Assembly: GCA_027405735.1 (NCBI GenBank) | Contig: JAPEHQ010000006.1 | Coordinates: 992,001-1,056,000, forward strand | Length of the DNA: 64,000 nt | Source: Mucor racemosus | Lineage: Eukaryota; Mucoromycota; Mucoromycetes; Mucorales; Mucoraceae | Direction of reading: 5' to 3' | Part shown: piece by piece, positions 45,197 to 58,231 of the stretch | Layout of the letters: every line of letters starts with the position of its first letter | Position numbering within the stretch: the first letter of the stretch is position 1 | The notes under the pieces: model-generated | Database searches by the model: none | What the model was told of the DNA's origin: nothing | The model's input: the letters and a program-made list of their open reading frames with translations, nothing else | Made by a program: the position numbers and the translations under genes

Positions 45197-46893
45197 TTAC
45201 GATTCCATATTGACATCCATATCCATGGGTTGCTGTTGTTGCTGTTGTTGCTGTTGTTGCTGTTGTTGCTGTTGTTGTTGTTGTTGTTGTTCTGCTTGGC
45301 GAATCACATCTGCGCTCTCGCCAACTACTATACGCTCCTCAATTTGATCTTCAGGTACTGAAAATTGACGAGCATTGGTATTTTCAGCTTTGTTGATAAG
45401 AACTTTGTTTTGAGTGTTGTTTTCTTTAGTATGTTTATAGAAACAATTAGGTCTTGTGCATGCTCCATCAAATTTACACTATGAAATATTATTATTTTGA
45501 CAATTCATTTCATCAATTATTTCAATGCACTTACAATAACTTCTGTCTTAAAATCAGAATCTTTAGGGTGGAGGAAATGACAATCTGGTCTCGTACAAGC
45601 ATCGCCATTTTTACAAGGAATTTGCACACGTTGTCTTACTTTTGTGAATGAAGGTTGTGCTTGCATGAAAAATGCTTGTTGAGGTGGCATAGCAGGATGC
45701 ATATATGGACATACTGGATTACTGCAGTAAGGGAAGAATTTGCAAGGAAATGGTATTTTAGATGTTGGTTGTTGTAAGACAGGTTTGGCAGTTTCAGGAT
45801 GAATGCCTAAACATTCTGATGCCTTTTTAGGGCAATTGGGAAATTCACTATTAAATTTCAATTAGCATCTTTATAATAATACAAAAACCTATTGTGATTT
45901 ACTTACGAGCAGATGGTGGTAGGATGAAAGTAAATACATTCATCACCGTTTTTACAATTGGGCCAATATTTACAACGTTCGGTTTTACTATCATGTTGAC
46001 GTTCAGGGATTTCGATAGGTTTAGATCCGCCCAAACGATCAAAAACACTACGTCTATCATCACTTTTAGCATTACCGATTCTAGAAAATACATCGCCTGA
46101 TCTGCGAGTATCTTGTTCATCTCTTTGTTGTTCATGGCGTGAAGTACGTTCATGACGTTCGTAACGAGAAGAGCGACGCTCAGGTGAACGTGATCGGCTA
46201 CGAGAACGATCGCTGCGGCGAGAAATGGTGGATCTTTGTGAAAAATCAGGTCGTTTGGTGTTATTATTCAGGACACTACCGAGAGCTTGACTAAATATTC
46301 TGTTTTTAGGTCTATCAGTTTCCATGCCATCTGTTTGTCGAGAAGCTGTATTTTGTTGTTCCTCGGGTTGTTGTTGTTGTTGTTGTTGATTTGATTGCTT
46401 TTGCATTGGAGCGGCAATCTCTTGTGCAGGTGCTGCAAGCTCCTCTTTGCGAATAAAAATCCATTCTGTAAGATTTGAATCTAAAAAAGAAAAACTATAA
46501 ATTAATACCTTGTAGTATTTCCATTTTACGCAAATTACCATAATCTGATCCTACAACTATTGAAAGATTTTGGTTAGAAAATGTATCTCAAAAAGTCTGT
46601 TTCAAAATGTCTTACGTTGTAAAAGTTCATTGTTAACATCTTGAGCATTCTTTCCAACTTGAAGTAAAGTGATGATGAAGCCAGAGAGTGTTTTATCTAT
46701 TTATCGTGTTAGTAATTGAACAATTGCAAGGTTTGATAAAAAGTTACTACGGTCTTACCTCCCGCGTCACTGTATTCATAAGCAACGACCTTGTTGTAGA
46801 TCTCATTCTAGAGCAATATCACAATTAATGATAGATTCTGTATGGTTTTACTAGCCAACATACCTCTAACTGTTCCCAATAATTGGCCTCCAT
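45197..46893 (-). CDS. NAB2: Nab2/ZC3H14-like nuclear poly(A) RNA-binding protein
   Basis: Binds poly(A) tails in the nucleus, limiting tail length and helping mRNA export. Minus-strand exons 46893-46864, 46807-46759, 46696-46616, 46556-46509, 46480-45907, 45847-45535 and 45478-45197 give 458 residues. A PWI-like N-terminal helical domain spans about 1-85 (EIYNKVVAYEYSDAGG). A Gln-rich linker and an Arg/Ser-rich region (RRSDRSRSRSRSPERRSSR) follow. Then come tandem Cys-x5-Cys-x4-5-Cys-x3-His fingers: CKYWPNCKNGDECIYFH, CPKKASECLGIH, CKFFPYCSNPVCPYMH, CKNGDACTRPDCHFLH and CKFDGACTRPNCFYKH. This finger spacing is diagnostic of the Nab2 family. The C-terminus carries a poly-Gln run (45232-45291), after the fingers and not before them as in yeast Nab2. 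A weak aspect is the exact start; the first exon is only ten codons. Confidence 0.92.
45232..45291 (-). repeat. CAG/CAA trinucleotide array (poly-Gln in the Nab2-like protein)
   Basis: Twenty consecutive Gln codons on the minus strand, mixed CAA and CAG. The mixture suggests an old, somewhat stabilised array; length variation between strains is likely. Confidence 0.9.
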
Positions 46894-48854
46894 TTTGTCA
46901 AAAGATGTAAGTAATATAAGAGGATATACTGAAAAAAACTTCAATGCTAAAATGCTGAAGTTTATGTGACTACCAGAGATGCTGTTGTAGTTTGTTTGGT
47001 GACTTCCCTGTGCATTTCCGTTCGGGAGGGGCTGCACAGTAATTTGATTAGGTTTAACGGATACATACCGTAGGTAAAACATTCACTTAAAAAAAAATTT
47101 ATAGGTTGCTCTGGTAGCTCTAGTATACGTACAACTATTAATCTACATAAATCATGTTAGGTTAATAGCGAAAAAAAAATCTTTAAATGTTGCTTTTTTC
47201 ATGCCTTTTGAACGTCATTTCAAATTTTGTCCACATCAAAAAAAAATTGTAGAAACTGTATTACTTTCTCTTTCATATTTATTTTGATTTTTTACTGCTT
47301 ACACATGTAATCAATTAATAAAAATTATTTCTGTTGGTCTTATAAGGATATATAAGCAAGAAAAGCTATTGATTTGCAGTTAAATAATGACCAAACCGAA
47401 GTTTGAAATATAACTTGATTGACATTTTGTTTCAAAATGATGCAAAAAACTAATATTCAAATTTGTGCAAGAAAGGATATAGTAAGTTGATTTAGCTGTT
47501 TTTGAGCTCTAAATCATAATTTATCAAATAAACGTTAAATTTTATTTTGCTTGCATGATAGCGAGTACAATTGTCTACAGATCAATGTGTTGCCGACATC
47601 TGCATCTGCATTTTTCGTGGAGAAAATGTAATTTTTGCCTTAATTTCTGTTTTGAGACACGATTTCCGTCGACCCAATACCCAAGGAAATTTGCGACAAA
47701 ATGAAGCATACATGTTTTCGCACTGTTTTTTTCTTGTTTCTCTGTCAAGAGAATTAAAGTTTTGCCGAGATATATCGCTGTGAAGCACTGAATTTTACGC
47801 GGTAAAATATTAAACCCAGATTTTTGAAGAGTTTATTTTATCTTATTTCACTTAATAATATACAGTAGATATTTACGTATTATACTATAAAACATCTTGA
47901 ATATGTTTTCATATTTTTTGTTTCAGTTTTTTCTGTCGAAAAAGTGGCAAAATTTGCTTATAAACCCACTCCACTCATTAAAAGGATTGATGTTTTTGGC
48001 TCCGACATTGCGAAGCTGGAAATCATACTTTTGTATTCATTCATTGACGATTAACGGATCCAGCTAAATAGATGATTCGCTGTAACTTGTTGGAATGTAT
48101 TCCGTAGCGTCATGGGTATCTTTTAAAGCCTTTTTCTTGGGAGGCTAGCTAAGTAAATGTGGCACGCTCAGATTTTGAGAATTATTTAGCCCAGAAAAGA
48201 ATGCTTTGGTATGTCTTCCAAGTTTACCTTATAATTAGGATAGTTGTCGAATTTGAGACATATTCAGTTGAATAAAAACAACATATTTCAGTCTTTTGTA
48301 CACACAAAAGTTTAGTGAGCGTATAATTATGGATTAAATTGGTGTACTCGAGTTTAACCCTTAACTAAATCAAGGGACCATCATTTAATGGGAAAACGAT
48401 TACAAATACAATAATTCAGACAAATCAAAATGTTTCCTTTTATTTGTGCTACTCTGATTTATATCTCATAAGAATTCTTCAATTAGCCAAGGTTATTCAA
48501 GGAAGATAGTGTGGGGAAGAAACTTGATAAAACTGGGAAGAATGTGATATCATGTATTGATTGATCTTTTTAGTTTATACTAAAAATAATAACATGAGCC
48601 CATAATTAAAACCATTTCAAGATTTATTATTTAGTAATAGTAAAGAAAAAGATTTATTATGAATGATATATATATATATATATTATAGATAAAGTGATAA
48701 AAATACAGGCCAGCATCATTTTTTAAAAAAATAATGGGAAAACGAAGGTTATTTTGGTAAAAGTACATGATAACTTTGAGAAGCAGGGGGGGGGGGACGA
48801 TATGATACAAAAGGTTGATAAGTTATACTAGAAACTGATGAATGATTTATATGC
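46894..48854. other. Intergenic region with traces of R2-type sequence
   Basis: The Nab2-like promoter should lie at its left end. Near 47460-47790 phrases such as TAAGTTGATTTAGC and TTTTTCGTGGAGA recall R2, but the match is weak. An 11-base G run at 48786-48796 and a (TA)n run near 48667-48682 are the only other marks. Confidence 0.35.
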
Positions 48855-50401
48855 TTAAAATTCATCATCACGGCTGATGGGAACTTTCTTGCTATCCATT
48901 TCTTCATCAACAATTTGTTGAGAAGGCTTAGGAATCATGATCTTGTTAATTTGCATAAAGTAGGCAGCACAACACATGAGGATCATAGCAGCGGTCATAC
49001 CCATAGTAACAATTTTACCAAGGCGATAAGCAGGAGCATCAGTGACATCCCAAGCTTCGACATTGACAAAGTTAGGTACCAAATTACCAATAGAATTGAT
49101 AATAGCAATAGCTAAAGCACGAGATTCTCTGTCACAAGAGTAGATTTCATTGACCCAAGTCATCATGATGGGAGAGATACCAAAGACAGGGGGAACAAGA
49201 TAAGCGCAAGCAAATAAGAGACCGATAGGTAAATTACCGCCATTGACAGCTACCATGATAATGTACCAAACCAATGTGAATAAGGCACCTCCAATGATAT
49301 GGAAAGCACGATGACCAAATCTTCCAGAACTGAATTTGTCAGAGAGTTTACCTTGGGCGATAATGACAATACCGACCCAACACCAGATTGGCACCATCAT
49401 GTAATTAGCAAATGAAGCCTCATAGCCCATAGTTTTGAGAATAATAGGGAAATTTTGCAAAATACCCATTCCCATTTGCATACAAATGAACATGCAGGTG
49501 AACAAATAGATGAAAGGAGTAGTAAACAAGTTACGGAATGTAGTCATATTCAAGCCAGTAACAGCAGCACTTCTACCTTGACGTTCAAGACGAACAATGG
49601 CCATATCACGCAAATCACCTTGAATGAAACGAGTATTGTGAGGGAAATCAGGAAGTACAAAGAAACCAGCAAAACCAATGACAACGGCAATAAGACCTTC
49701 AATAATGAAAAGCCATTTCCAACCACGCATGCCATGAGCACCATCTAAGCTAGAAGATATGGCACCAGAAATGAGACCACTGAAAGCACCAGAAACTTGA
49801 GAGCCAGCGACAAATACAGCAGTACGAGTACCTAACTCTTCTTTAGTGTACCAAGAACCGAGTAAAAAGACGATACCGGGATAAAAACCAGCTTCAGTTA
49901 AACCAAGACAGATGCGAAGACCATAAAGACCTTTATAATCTGTTACAAGGGCCATGAAACAAACAATAGCGCCCCAAAGAAAGACAATAAGAGGCAACAT
50001 GATACTAGGACGAACTTTGGTAATAACATAATTAGCAGGAATTTGTAAACTATGGATAAAATGTTAGCAACGTGTCATGTAAATAAATCAATGATGAATA
50101 TACATTACATAATGTAGCCAATGAAGAACATGGTAAGAGCCCAATTATATTGATTGCCGACAAGATTCAAATCCTCACTTAAACCAGTGGTTTGAGCATT
50201 AGGCATGTTGTTTCTGTCTAAACCATTGGCAAAATAACCCCAGAAAGCCCAAATCATAAGACGATAATCAAGAAGACGAACGAGTTTCTTCTCGACTTGA
50301 GCGCTTGTAGTAGTCGAATGAACTTGATCCAAGCTCAAACTTTCGCCATCTTCAATGAATTGGCCATCCATATGTGTGGCTTGAGTTTTATCTTCTTGCA
50401 T
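48855..50401 (-). CDS. MFS transporter, DAL5/TNA1-type anion:cation symporter
   Basis: Minus-strand exons 50401-50109 and 50049-48855 give 495 residues with about 12 membrane helices. Family marks are KKLVRLLDYRLM before helix 1, NGLDRNNMPNAQTTGLSEDL, MFFIGYIM then LQIPANYVITKVRPS in helix 2 and loop, RICLGLTEAGFYPGIVFLLG in helix 4 and GWKWLFIIEG in helix 6. This is the ACS family, whose fungal members import allantoate, ureidosuccinate, nicotinate, pantothenate or biotin precursors at the plasma membrane. The substrate cannot be fixed from sequence. The single intron lies after helix 1. A soluble N-terminal tail of about 40 residues has several acidic residues. Confidence 0.9.
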
Positions 50402-53400
50402 TTTTATTATTGTATTATTATTAAAAGAAGAAAAAGTAATGAAGCTGTTAAACAGACATTTGAGAGCTGGTTTATATATGATTTACATTGAACTTGATTT
50501 AGTAAATGATTGGCTCTTTCCCCACCATTTCCCCGCAATTTACACGCCAATCAGTCTATCTCCGTGGCTAACGGGAAACACTGAAAGTTTAGCCAGACTA
50601 TATATGTTCAAAGGTATATTACCATCCCAGATTAGATGGAGCATGAAAATAGCCGATGTGTGGGAATATTAAATAGCCAAATAAAGCCAAATACAAGTCT
50701 CAATTTGTACAAATTGTCTTTGTATAGTCGATTTATTTCAACAAAACAGAAATATTCTATTGATTTAGGAAAATAAAGGGGAAAATCCGGAAAAGACGCA
50801 TCGTTTCTACACTTTTTTTTAGAAAATTGTAGATATAAACAATAAGATGAAAATGACCAAAAAAAGGTGGGGTAGTTTAAGCTGACACAAAAAATTATCA
50901 GACTAAAATTAACAATATATGTAACGAGCTGGGTTACTCTTTTGTCATTGATTTTATTCGGTAAATGGCGAGCCAAATAGCTAAAGGGGATCATTCATAC
51001 TAACAAGTAGGAGATTGAACGGTAAAATACGGGGTAAATAACCTTAACTTGTCAATCATCATCCTTAAAACTATAGCCTGGGTCATTCAACCAACTCCTG
51101 TTTATAGTTTGGACATTTGCATACCATGGAACAGCACTGCTTGGCCGAGGAAATCCAACAATAATCACTGCAAACTCAAGATGAATGCATATATATCTGT
51201 TCATAGCACTCAAATGCCATTGAATCAACAAAATTTACGGGTTTAAAACTTTCACTGTTTCATTATTAATCAATACATTGAACCATACAGAAGTTATGAT
51301 ACACCAACATTTATTTTTAACTGGGCAGCCTCAGAATAATCTTATGAAACTGTATGAACTTAAAAATTCTTACTGGATCTGCCCATTCGTTACACCGTAT
51401 TCTCCGAGGGTCACACAATCACTTTGAGGTGCTTTTTATCACCGGTATATTCAGTAAAATTGTAAAAAATAGGTTCGACATCAAAATAATGTAAGCAACT
51501 TTTTTTACTAGGGTCAAAAAGGGCAAAAAACGGTAAAAAAAAAAAAAAAAAAAAAAAAAAAGATAGATTTGAAGAGTGTGAGTTTCAAGTCATGCTTACA
51601 TGAATAACATCGAGTACCCTTTCCTTGGGATAACATAATAAAATTAAGGATATATACTACTTTACTTTTTGCTTTCGTTTTGAAATTCCGTAAAAGATTG
51701 GGGCAATCTACCTCTTATCGTAAAAGTTAACCCTCAAAATTGAACATGATCAAATAGTATCGAACCATATGTAAGCATCATCTATACCTAGCCTGATTAC
51801 TTAAGCATTTTCTCCCAGGAATACAAAAAAAGAAAAAAAAAAAAAAAAAAAAAAAGAGGATAAATAAACATTACAAGATTGGAAGAATATGACTGATATC
51901 ATTTCATCAAATCGTTCATTGTAGGATATTAGGTGAAATAGATAAATGAATTTTATGTTTCATAGACATGTTTACAAATCTGTATTATTTTGATTTCTGT
52001 GAGAAAATTGTGGATTACATACACCGAATTTTCAAATGGTAATAATACTATCCATGCATCCATATTATTATATGTACATGGAATGATTACACCCATATCT
52101 CCCCCATGTGTATTTTTTGCTAATAATTTCTTTTGATTTCATATATATGAAAAGTGCAGAAACATACATGCCTTCGAACAATAAAAGCACTAGATAACTC
52201 AACCAAGGTCCCTTTTTATCACTTGTTCCGTGGCAGAAGAATTTACCGACCAACATAGCTTTCCTAATTAAACATGTACTAGTCTTATCTAAAAAATCAT
52301 TAACGGACGCTAGTCAAGATTTGATTATTTTAAAGCTCTTGATGATTCAAATCATTCAGGACATGTACATCTACTATTAGTTGTGATCAGAAAAAAATAT
52401 GGAACATCTCGGCAAACAGTTTCTTATAGACGAATAGTATACTTATTTTTAGGTCCACGTTGATAATTTCTTCGTATTTCCATCGTACACCCATGACTGT
52501 AATAGTATCGAAATCATCTGAATACATCTTATATACAAAATATCCTTTCCTGAATCAATAAACACAATAGCAATTAATGTGTATACTAAGTAATAATAAA
52601 TAGACGAACAACAATATCACTTCACTTACAAGCTTGTTTGTCAACATCTACTATGACATACCCAAAAGATATGTGGGAAAAGAAACAGGGCCGTAGTTCT
52701 TTCCAAATTTGTTTTAATTTAATAACTGAATGATAGTTTTCACTTGTTTTATATCATATGTAGCGATAGGATTATAAATTAAGCATTCTGATGTTTACGG
52801 TACAACTCTCTATTCAATTATTTCTAAATTTACAATTTCTATTTAATGGATATCTTGGATCAAAAATTGTGAGATAATATTTGAAATGTTGCAAAATAAT
52901 TCTGTAAAAAATATATTAATTTACCATGTTTTATAGATTAGATATAATAGTATTACACCTTGACTCAAGGCCGGGAAGCGAAGGCATTTCGAGTTTTTAC
53001 ATGAAGATAATTTTTTTTTCTATTGTATTTACTATTTACTTGAATTGAATGAATGAATGAATAAACTCATGTTAATCTATCTAATGACCAAAAGCCAAGA
53101 AGAGAAAAACGAGATGCTGTCTTGTATATCACTATCAACTATCAAAGGTACACCATAATCATTGCTTATTAGCTTGTTAATTGATTTTAATAATAAATCA
53201 ATTTTTATAGGTCAAAAATAAAGGCGTATTCAGTTCAAAACGCTTAAGACAATTCAATTATGTTAATTTACATGATTTATCGTCTCTTGCTCATTCAATT
53301 GATATATTTGATTTTAATGTTTCGTTTATACTGTTAATCGACTCGTTCGTCCATTAGAGTTAACTCACCATCCTTTATTAGCGGATCTATAATAACGGTC

Positions 53401-54026
53401 TATTGTTTGCTCATAGTATGCACAACTATTAAAAGGGGTCGTCTAATCTCGAATTTATATGATTCAACTGCTAATGTTAAAACTAGCATCAAATTAGTTG
53501 TGTTGACTCGCACTAAAAGTAAGGCATTTTATCAAGTACGATGTTGGCGTTCAATGTATTTCAGTTAAGTTGAACAGATAGAGATATGGTTCATGCAGAA
53601 ATCCATGAATAATGTGAGAGAGAGCTCAGATCTATATGAACACAAAAAATAATCCAGATTGTGATACTTCATCGACCTGTACGAGATTTTTTTGTGGCGA
53701 TACCTGGTGGCTCAAGTGTTGTAATTTAGGCATTTAATTGTCAAATGTATTCTCGAATCAAGATGAAGTTGGTTGATTGATATACCGTAACTAATAATAA
53801 ACGCAATGCTATTTATTGAATGGGTGAATGTAAATGTATAAAGCAAAGCTTAATTTTGAATGAAAGTACTAATTATTCTGATTAACATCAGTAGGTTCAA
53901 AAAGCATAGTTAAATGCAATTATTGCTACTAAATTGCATGATTTGATATGCAGAAAAACCTTGAAGTATTCATTCTTTTTTTTTTTTTTTTTGGCAGTGC
54001 TACAAACCATCGTTCAATATGATTGA
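50402..54026. other. Large gene-free AT-rich region
   Basis: The transporter promoter should lie at the left end. Poly(A) runs occur at 51536-51560 and 51834-51855, and a poly(T) run at about 53975-53992. No coding frame with protein character, tRNA or shared repeat was recognised. Confidence 0.5.
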
Positions 54027-56692
54027 ATATTAATGAATTAGAGAAAATACAGCTGGTAAAAAGCTGATATCAAAAAATGTATATCGAGATCAAGATAGAT
54101 AAAAAGTGTATTCATTGTGTAGTGGTGAAAATCGCAACATTTTGATGGATAGAAATTACAGGACCAAGATGTTGTGTTTGCCTCAGGATTTTTAAAATGG
54201 TTTAAAAGCATACCTCATCAAACTTACTTAGATGTTAAATACTCATTATATGCTATTAGTATCATCTTGTTTTTTATTTAATTGCTGTATTATTAAAAAT
54301 CAAGCTTTTCATAGCTTATAACAATGACAATGGGGTGTTTCTAATTTTAGATTGACATTATCATAAGGCGGGCTGATGATACGTTTGATACTACTGTAGA
54401 TGGAACCAGTCAATTTGATTTATCTGATTTGAATGCAAATACCGAGGAACCATTGTAAGTACTTAAGTTGATTCTGGTAAAGCATTGAATAAATAATTGG
54501 CTTGGGACAAATATGGTAAAAGGTGGCAATAGGTTCCAGTGATGGCCGTGTTTATGTTTATGCTTATGATATTGGAGAGGTAAGATTAAAACTTAATGTA
54601 AATCACCTCTAGCGCGATGATTAGAAACTAAGGCTATATTATTATCATATAAACTATTACACAGTATCAACAGGTTTAAAGGTTTATAGTAATGAACTTG
54701 AATCAAGTGGATACAGCATCGTAGATCCTTGAAAAAGTTCTCAAATATCGTAAAATCTCTTATTTTTAAGACTAGCAAGGCTTATAAGCGGAATATTAAT
54801 TTAGAAAATTATTCTTGTCCAGATCATCAATTTTGACATTTTTTAATTTTTTTTTTCTGGTTTTGCAAATCTAGAGTTAATCATGCTACCAATTATAAAA
54901 ACAAAAAATATACACATATACAGAATTTAGCGCTCTATTTGCTCAATAAAAAATAATAAACATTTTTATTGCAAAATATTACATGAAAATCCTTTAATCA
55001 AAAAACCGTTTTTGGGCTAAAAATGCTAAGTTTCATTAATTAACATTTAATATTAAGCTTTTATAAAATGTGTATTAGTTATGGCTACAATTTTCTCTCA
55101 TAGTGTAGTATATTTAAACGTTGATTTTGGTATCAAAATTTGATTTTTCTATTTTTTGATCAAAATCATGAGTGTTGGTAAGGATCAAATGAATCCCGAA
55201 AATTTCCTATAAAAAGTCTGAATTTTCAGACCATACGTGGTTAAATATAAGAAAAGTTTAAAAAAAACCGCTTTTTATTTAAAACTTAGATATATACCAT
55301 AGTATAAGAGACTTAGCCATTTAATCTTGTTATGCTTAATTACGGCGTCGCTCTACGGGCTCGTTTTTGCAATTTTTTAATGAATATATTATATTATATG
55401 ACAAACGGTTTTTCTGGCGGTAGAAAAATGTATGCTTCTATGATAACATATATTGCCTATTTTGCTTGGTTTATAGTTCAGGCGCTCTAATTCTGCTTTT
55501 ACATTGGCTGAAATGTGCAATTTATTAACAGGATTTTAAATGCGCTAAATAATGTAAAGAAGCCTTGAAAATTCTTTTTTACGTGTGTTGTTTCTCTCTT
55601 TTTGTTTTCATATTCCAAGGATATATTCACTATTTGATAAGGCATATCAGACTATCAAGCTGGTATTCTTTTCTTATATCTGAATGCGCATTCTGACATA
55701 AGGGACTAATGTTTTTAATATAATATATAGGTAGCAGTCGTTATATTAGAGACGACTGATATATATTTTTACTTAACCGCATTTTAGGATCAAATATCAT
55801 TATTTACTACTGTATTGTTGGACGTATTTCTTGATTATCAGATCAAATCAAAGACAATGATACTTATATCTACTTAACAAAAAGCTTAAACTGGCTACAA
55901 ACCCATGAAATGTTCGAGAAAAGTGACAAAATTTCAAATGATATAGAAACGAAAAAAAAGAATAATTTTATGTTTTGTCTGATAATTATAGTTTTGATCA
56001 TAGCTACTGTATACTTGAAAGCAAAAATTTTTACAGTTGACAACCGTAAACTAAAATAGTAAGTTCAAAGAAGGTTAATTTGTTTAAATTTTATGTGTGA
56101 TAAAGTAGCATCTATAATCTTAGATTTGGTTTGCATATAAATTTAAGCAGTAAGTGTTATTCAAGTTTATGATCGAGTAAAAACCATTGTTGTTGTAAAC
56201 ATTATAGCTATAAACATATGTACAAATGATGATAATCATAAATATATTGGCTCTTGCATGTATTGCTCCACATAAACAACGCATTGAATTGTGTTGTTGT
56301 CTATAATTTATATTAATAAAAACAAATGTAATTTAAAAGCCCATTCCAGTAAAGAAATGCAATGGAATTTTGAGAACGGCATGATACTCATGTATAAACC
56401 AATTTGTGCCCATACGATCAGCTCATTATGCTCATAGTCAGATTTTACTATTATGCACAATAAGCACAAATAGGGATAATGATATGCTTATGGGGAATTC
56501 TACTATTATGCATACATGGGATTAATGTTATGCACATGGACAGAATCTATAATTCTGCAGATACAGTAGGCTTAGCGTTGTGCTCGTGTGCGGTTTTTGT
56601 TGTGCCCATGCGCATCTTGTTATCTTTTTAGCCATATTCAGTGGGCACAACAGCTCATGCTATAGTGTGCAGCACAGGTCGGCCGTAGTGAT
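54027..56692 (+). repeat. Dynein-fragment repeat, copy 4 (longest, about 2.67 kb)
   Basis: Runs from ATATTAATGAATTAGAG to the shared end GTGCAGCACAGGTCGGCCGT. It has the 5' non-coding part, a degraded dynein exon segment (about 54390-54579, FDLSDLNANTEEP and then KALN) ending in a GTAAG donor, and the full body with the CTCGCTACGCTC-like motif near 55330. It defines the unit against which the truncated copies can be measured. No intact frame remains. Confidence 0.8.
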
Positions 56693-56821
56693 ATAAACTT
56701 CAGAAATTTGTCACAGCCATAGTTAAATCAGTAAGTGTCTGTTCTAGTGATTACCAAAATAAAATTGTTATTAACTGTGAGTAACTATAGGTATACCAAG
56801 AAATACCAAAAAAAAAAAAAA

Positions 56822-57109
56822 GGAATTGTCGATCAAATTGACATATCAGAAGTTTACCCAGATGTAGAAATCCAGGAACAACTATTAAAATCCAACATGG
56901 CATGACAATTTAGTAACTCATACTAAATGTCATATATAACCACTAGCATTAACAGCGACTATCAGGAACATTCAGGAACACTTGGCAACAATGAAACATC
57001 AGCAATCCCACATCTTATCCAAATGATACAATCACAGATTTCCAATTCCACAAATTCCATTGTATATGATTTGTTCCTAAATCGTATCAAGTATCTCAGT
57101 ACCCGGTAA
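56822..57109 (+). pseudogene. Coding-like relic of unknown origin
   Basis: A frame reads GIVDQIDISEVYPDVEIQEQ, meets TGA and TAA, and continues MSYITTSINSDYQEHSG to a TAG near 57107. The residue make-up suggests a former protein or retroelement segment, but it was not recognised. Confidence 0.3.
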
Positions 57110-57419
57110 TTCATTAATAATATTACTAATTATATAGCTATCTAGAGAACATACAAATATAAAGCATCAAGGGATTAATAAAATGTATCTTTTAGCAGAG
57201 TATTTTTATATTAGTATCTTTTGATATAACACAAATCTTTTGTGAAAAAACATGGAATTAACAATCCAAAAGAGGATTAAGAAATTTATTTGATAAATTC
57301 TTCTGACGTAACTTTTTGATGTGCTTTATATAGACTGTCTGAATAATAATCTGCAGCATTTTAGATATTATTGTTGGTGAATGCTTTAGTCCCCACCCTT
57401 ATCTATCAAAGAATCGCTC

Positions 57420-58070
57420 TTCCAAAAGAAACGCCGAACAATATCCGAACGTGGCAATCTAATATTTACAAGCAGCTGTAAATTTTTTTAAAAAAAATAC
57501 CGGACAGTCCGGACGCGGCTGTTTAAAAAAACTCTAAGCTTTGAGATGCAGGTTTCGAAATTTCATGTAAAAATTGAGGTTCGACTGTATAACTAACTAT
57601 TTAAAGATTTATTTTATTTTCTGCTTTTGTAATGTATAAAATACAACATACAGCATTAGTCTAATTATGGGATTTAATTTGAGAAGTATAAGCTGGTACA
57701 ATCAGATTCAAAAAAAGTCTACAAAATAATCACAATTCACAAATTCTAAAGGATTTATAAAGGTAAAATAATATATAGGGAGCTATATATTCATTTAACT
57801 CTAAAATATATATCCATATCTGTATTTAAATACATACTGATATTTTTATTTGAAAAAGATTCTCTGATAAATTGTCTTCATATTTCTAAAAAAAAGTAAA
57901 GGAATATTTTGGAATTTCAGAAAAAAATTTCATTTTTTAAAATTTACCCAGGAGCAAGCAAATATTTCGCTATTTTTTCACTGCTTACAGCATTTACTCT
58001 ATTACTAAAAAAAGAATATGTGCTTATTATCTACCGGAAACCAAGGTGATACGCCCTAAGTAACAGTTGC
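57420..58070 (+). repeat. Composite repeat with pogo/Tigger-like right end, copy B
   Basis: Matches 34510-35740 in order, with copy A longer. It includes the palindrome CCGGACAGTCCGG near 57501 and the end GAGGTTCGACTGTA, reverse TACAGTCGAACCTC, which fits a pogo/Tigger-type terminus beside TA. Similarity to copy A continues beyond it. As with copy A, a dynein-fragment repeat lies upstream. Confidence 0.55.
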
Positions 58071-58139
58071 CGGATAAAACTTTGGCCGACAAGTATACAT
58101 TTCTTATAAAAAAAATATGCAAATTATAGAAAAACAGAA

Positions 58140-58222
58140 GCTGATTTGGCCGAGTTGGTCTAAGGCGCCGCACTCAAGTTGCGGTCTCGCAAGAGGCGTG
58201 AGTTCGAATCTCACAGTCAGCA
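58140..58222 (+). tRNA. tRNA-Leu (CAA), no intron
   Basis: A type II tRNA. The acceptor stem pairs GCTGATT with AGTCAGC and the discriminator is A. The anticodon stem CCGCA/TGCGG encloses CTCAAGT, so the anticodon is CAA (58175-58177). A long variable arm (TCTCGCAAGAGGC) is typical of leucine tRNA, and the T arm has GTTCGAATC. No intron is present, unlike yeast tRNA-Leu(CAA). A T-run follows at 58226-58231. Confidence 0.93.
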
Positions 58223-58225
58223 ATA

Positions 58226-58231
58226 TTTTTT
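58226..58231 (+). terminator. Pol III terminator of tRNA-Leu
   Basis: Six T four bases after the tRNA. Confidence 0.7.

Noticed and set aside
45149..45361. Plus-strand leucine-rich frame
   Set aside because: Complement of the poly-Gln array in the Nab2-like gene.
9245..50401. Allantoin-use cluster formed by the allantoicase-fold gene and DAL5-like permease
   Set aside because: About 38 kb and eight unrelated genes lie between them, and the permease substrate cannot be fixed from sequence.
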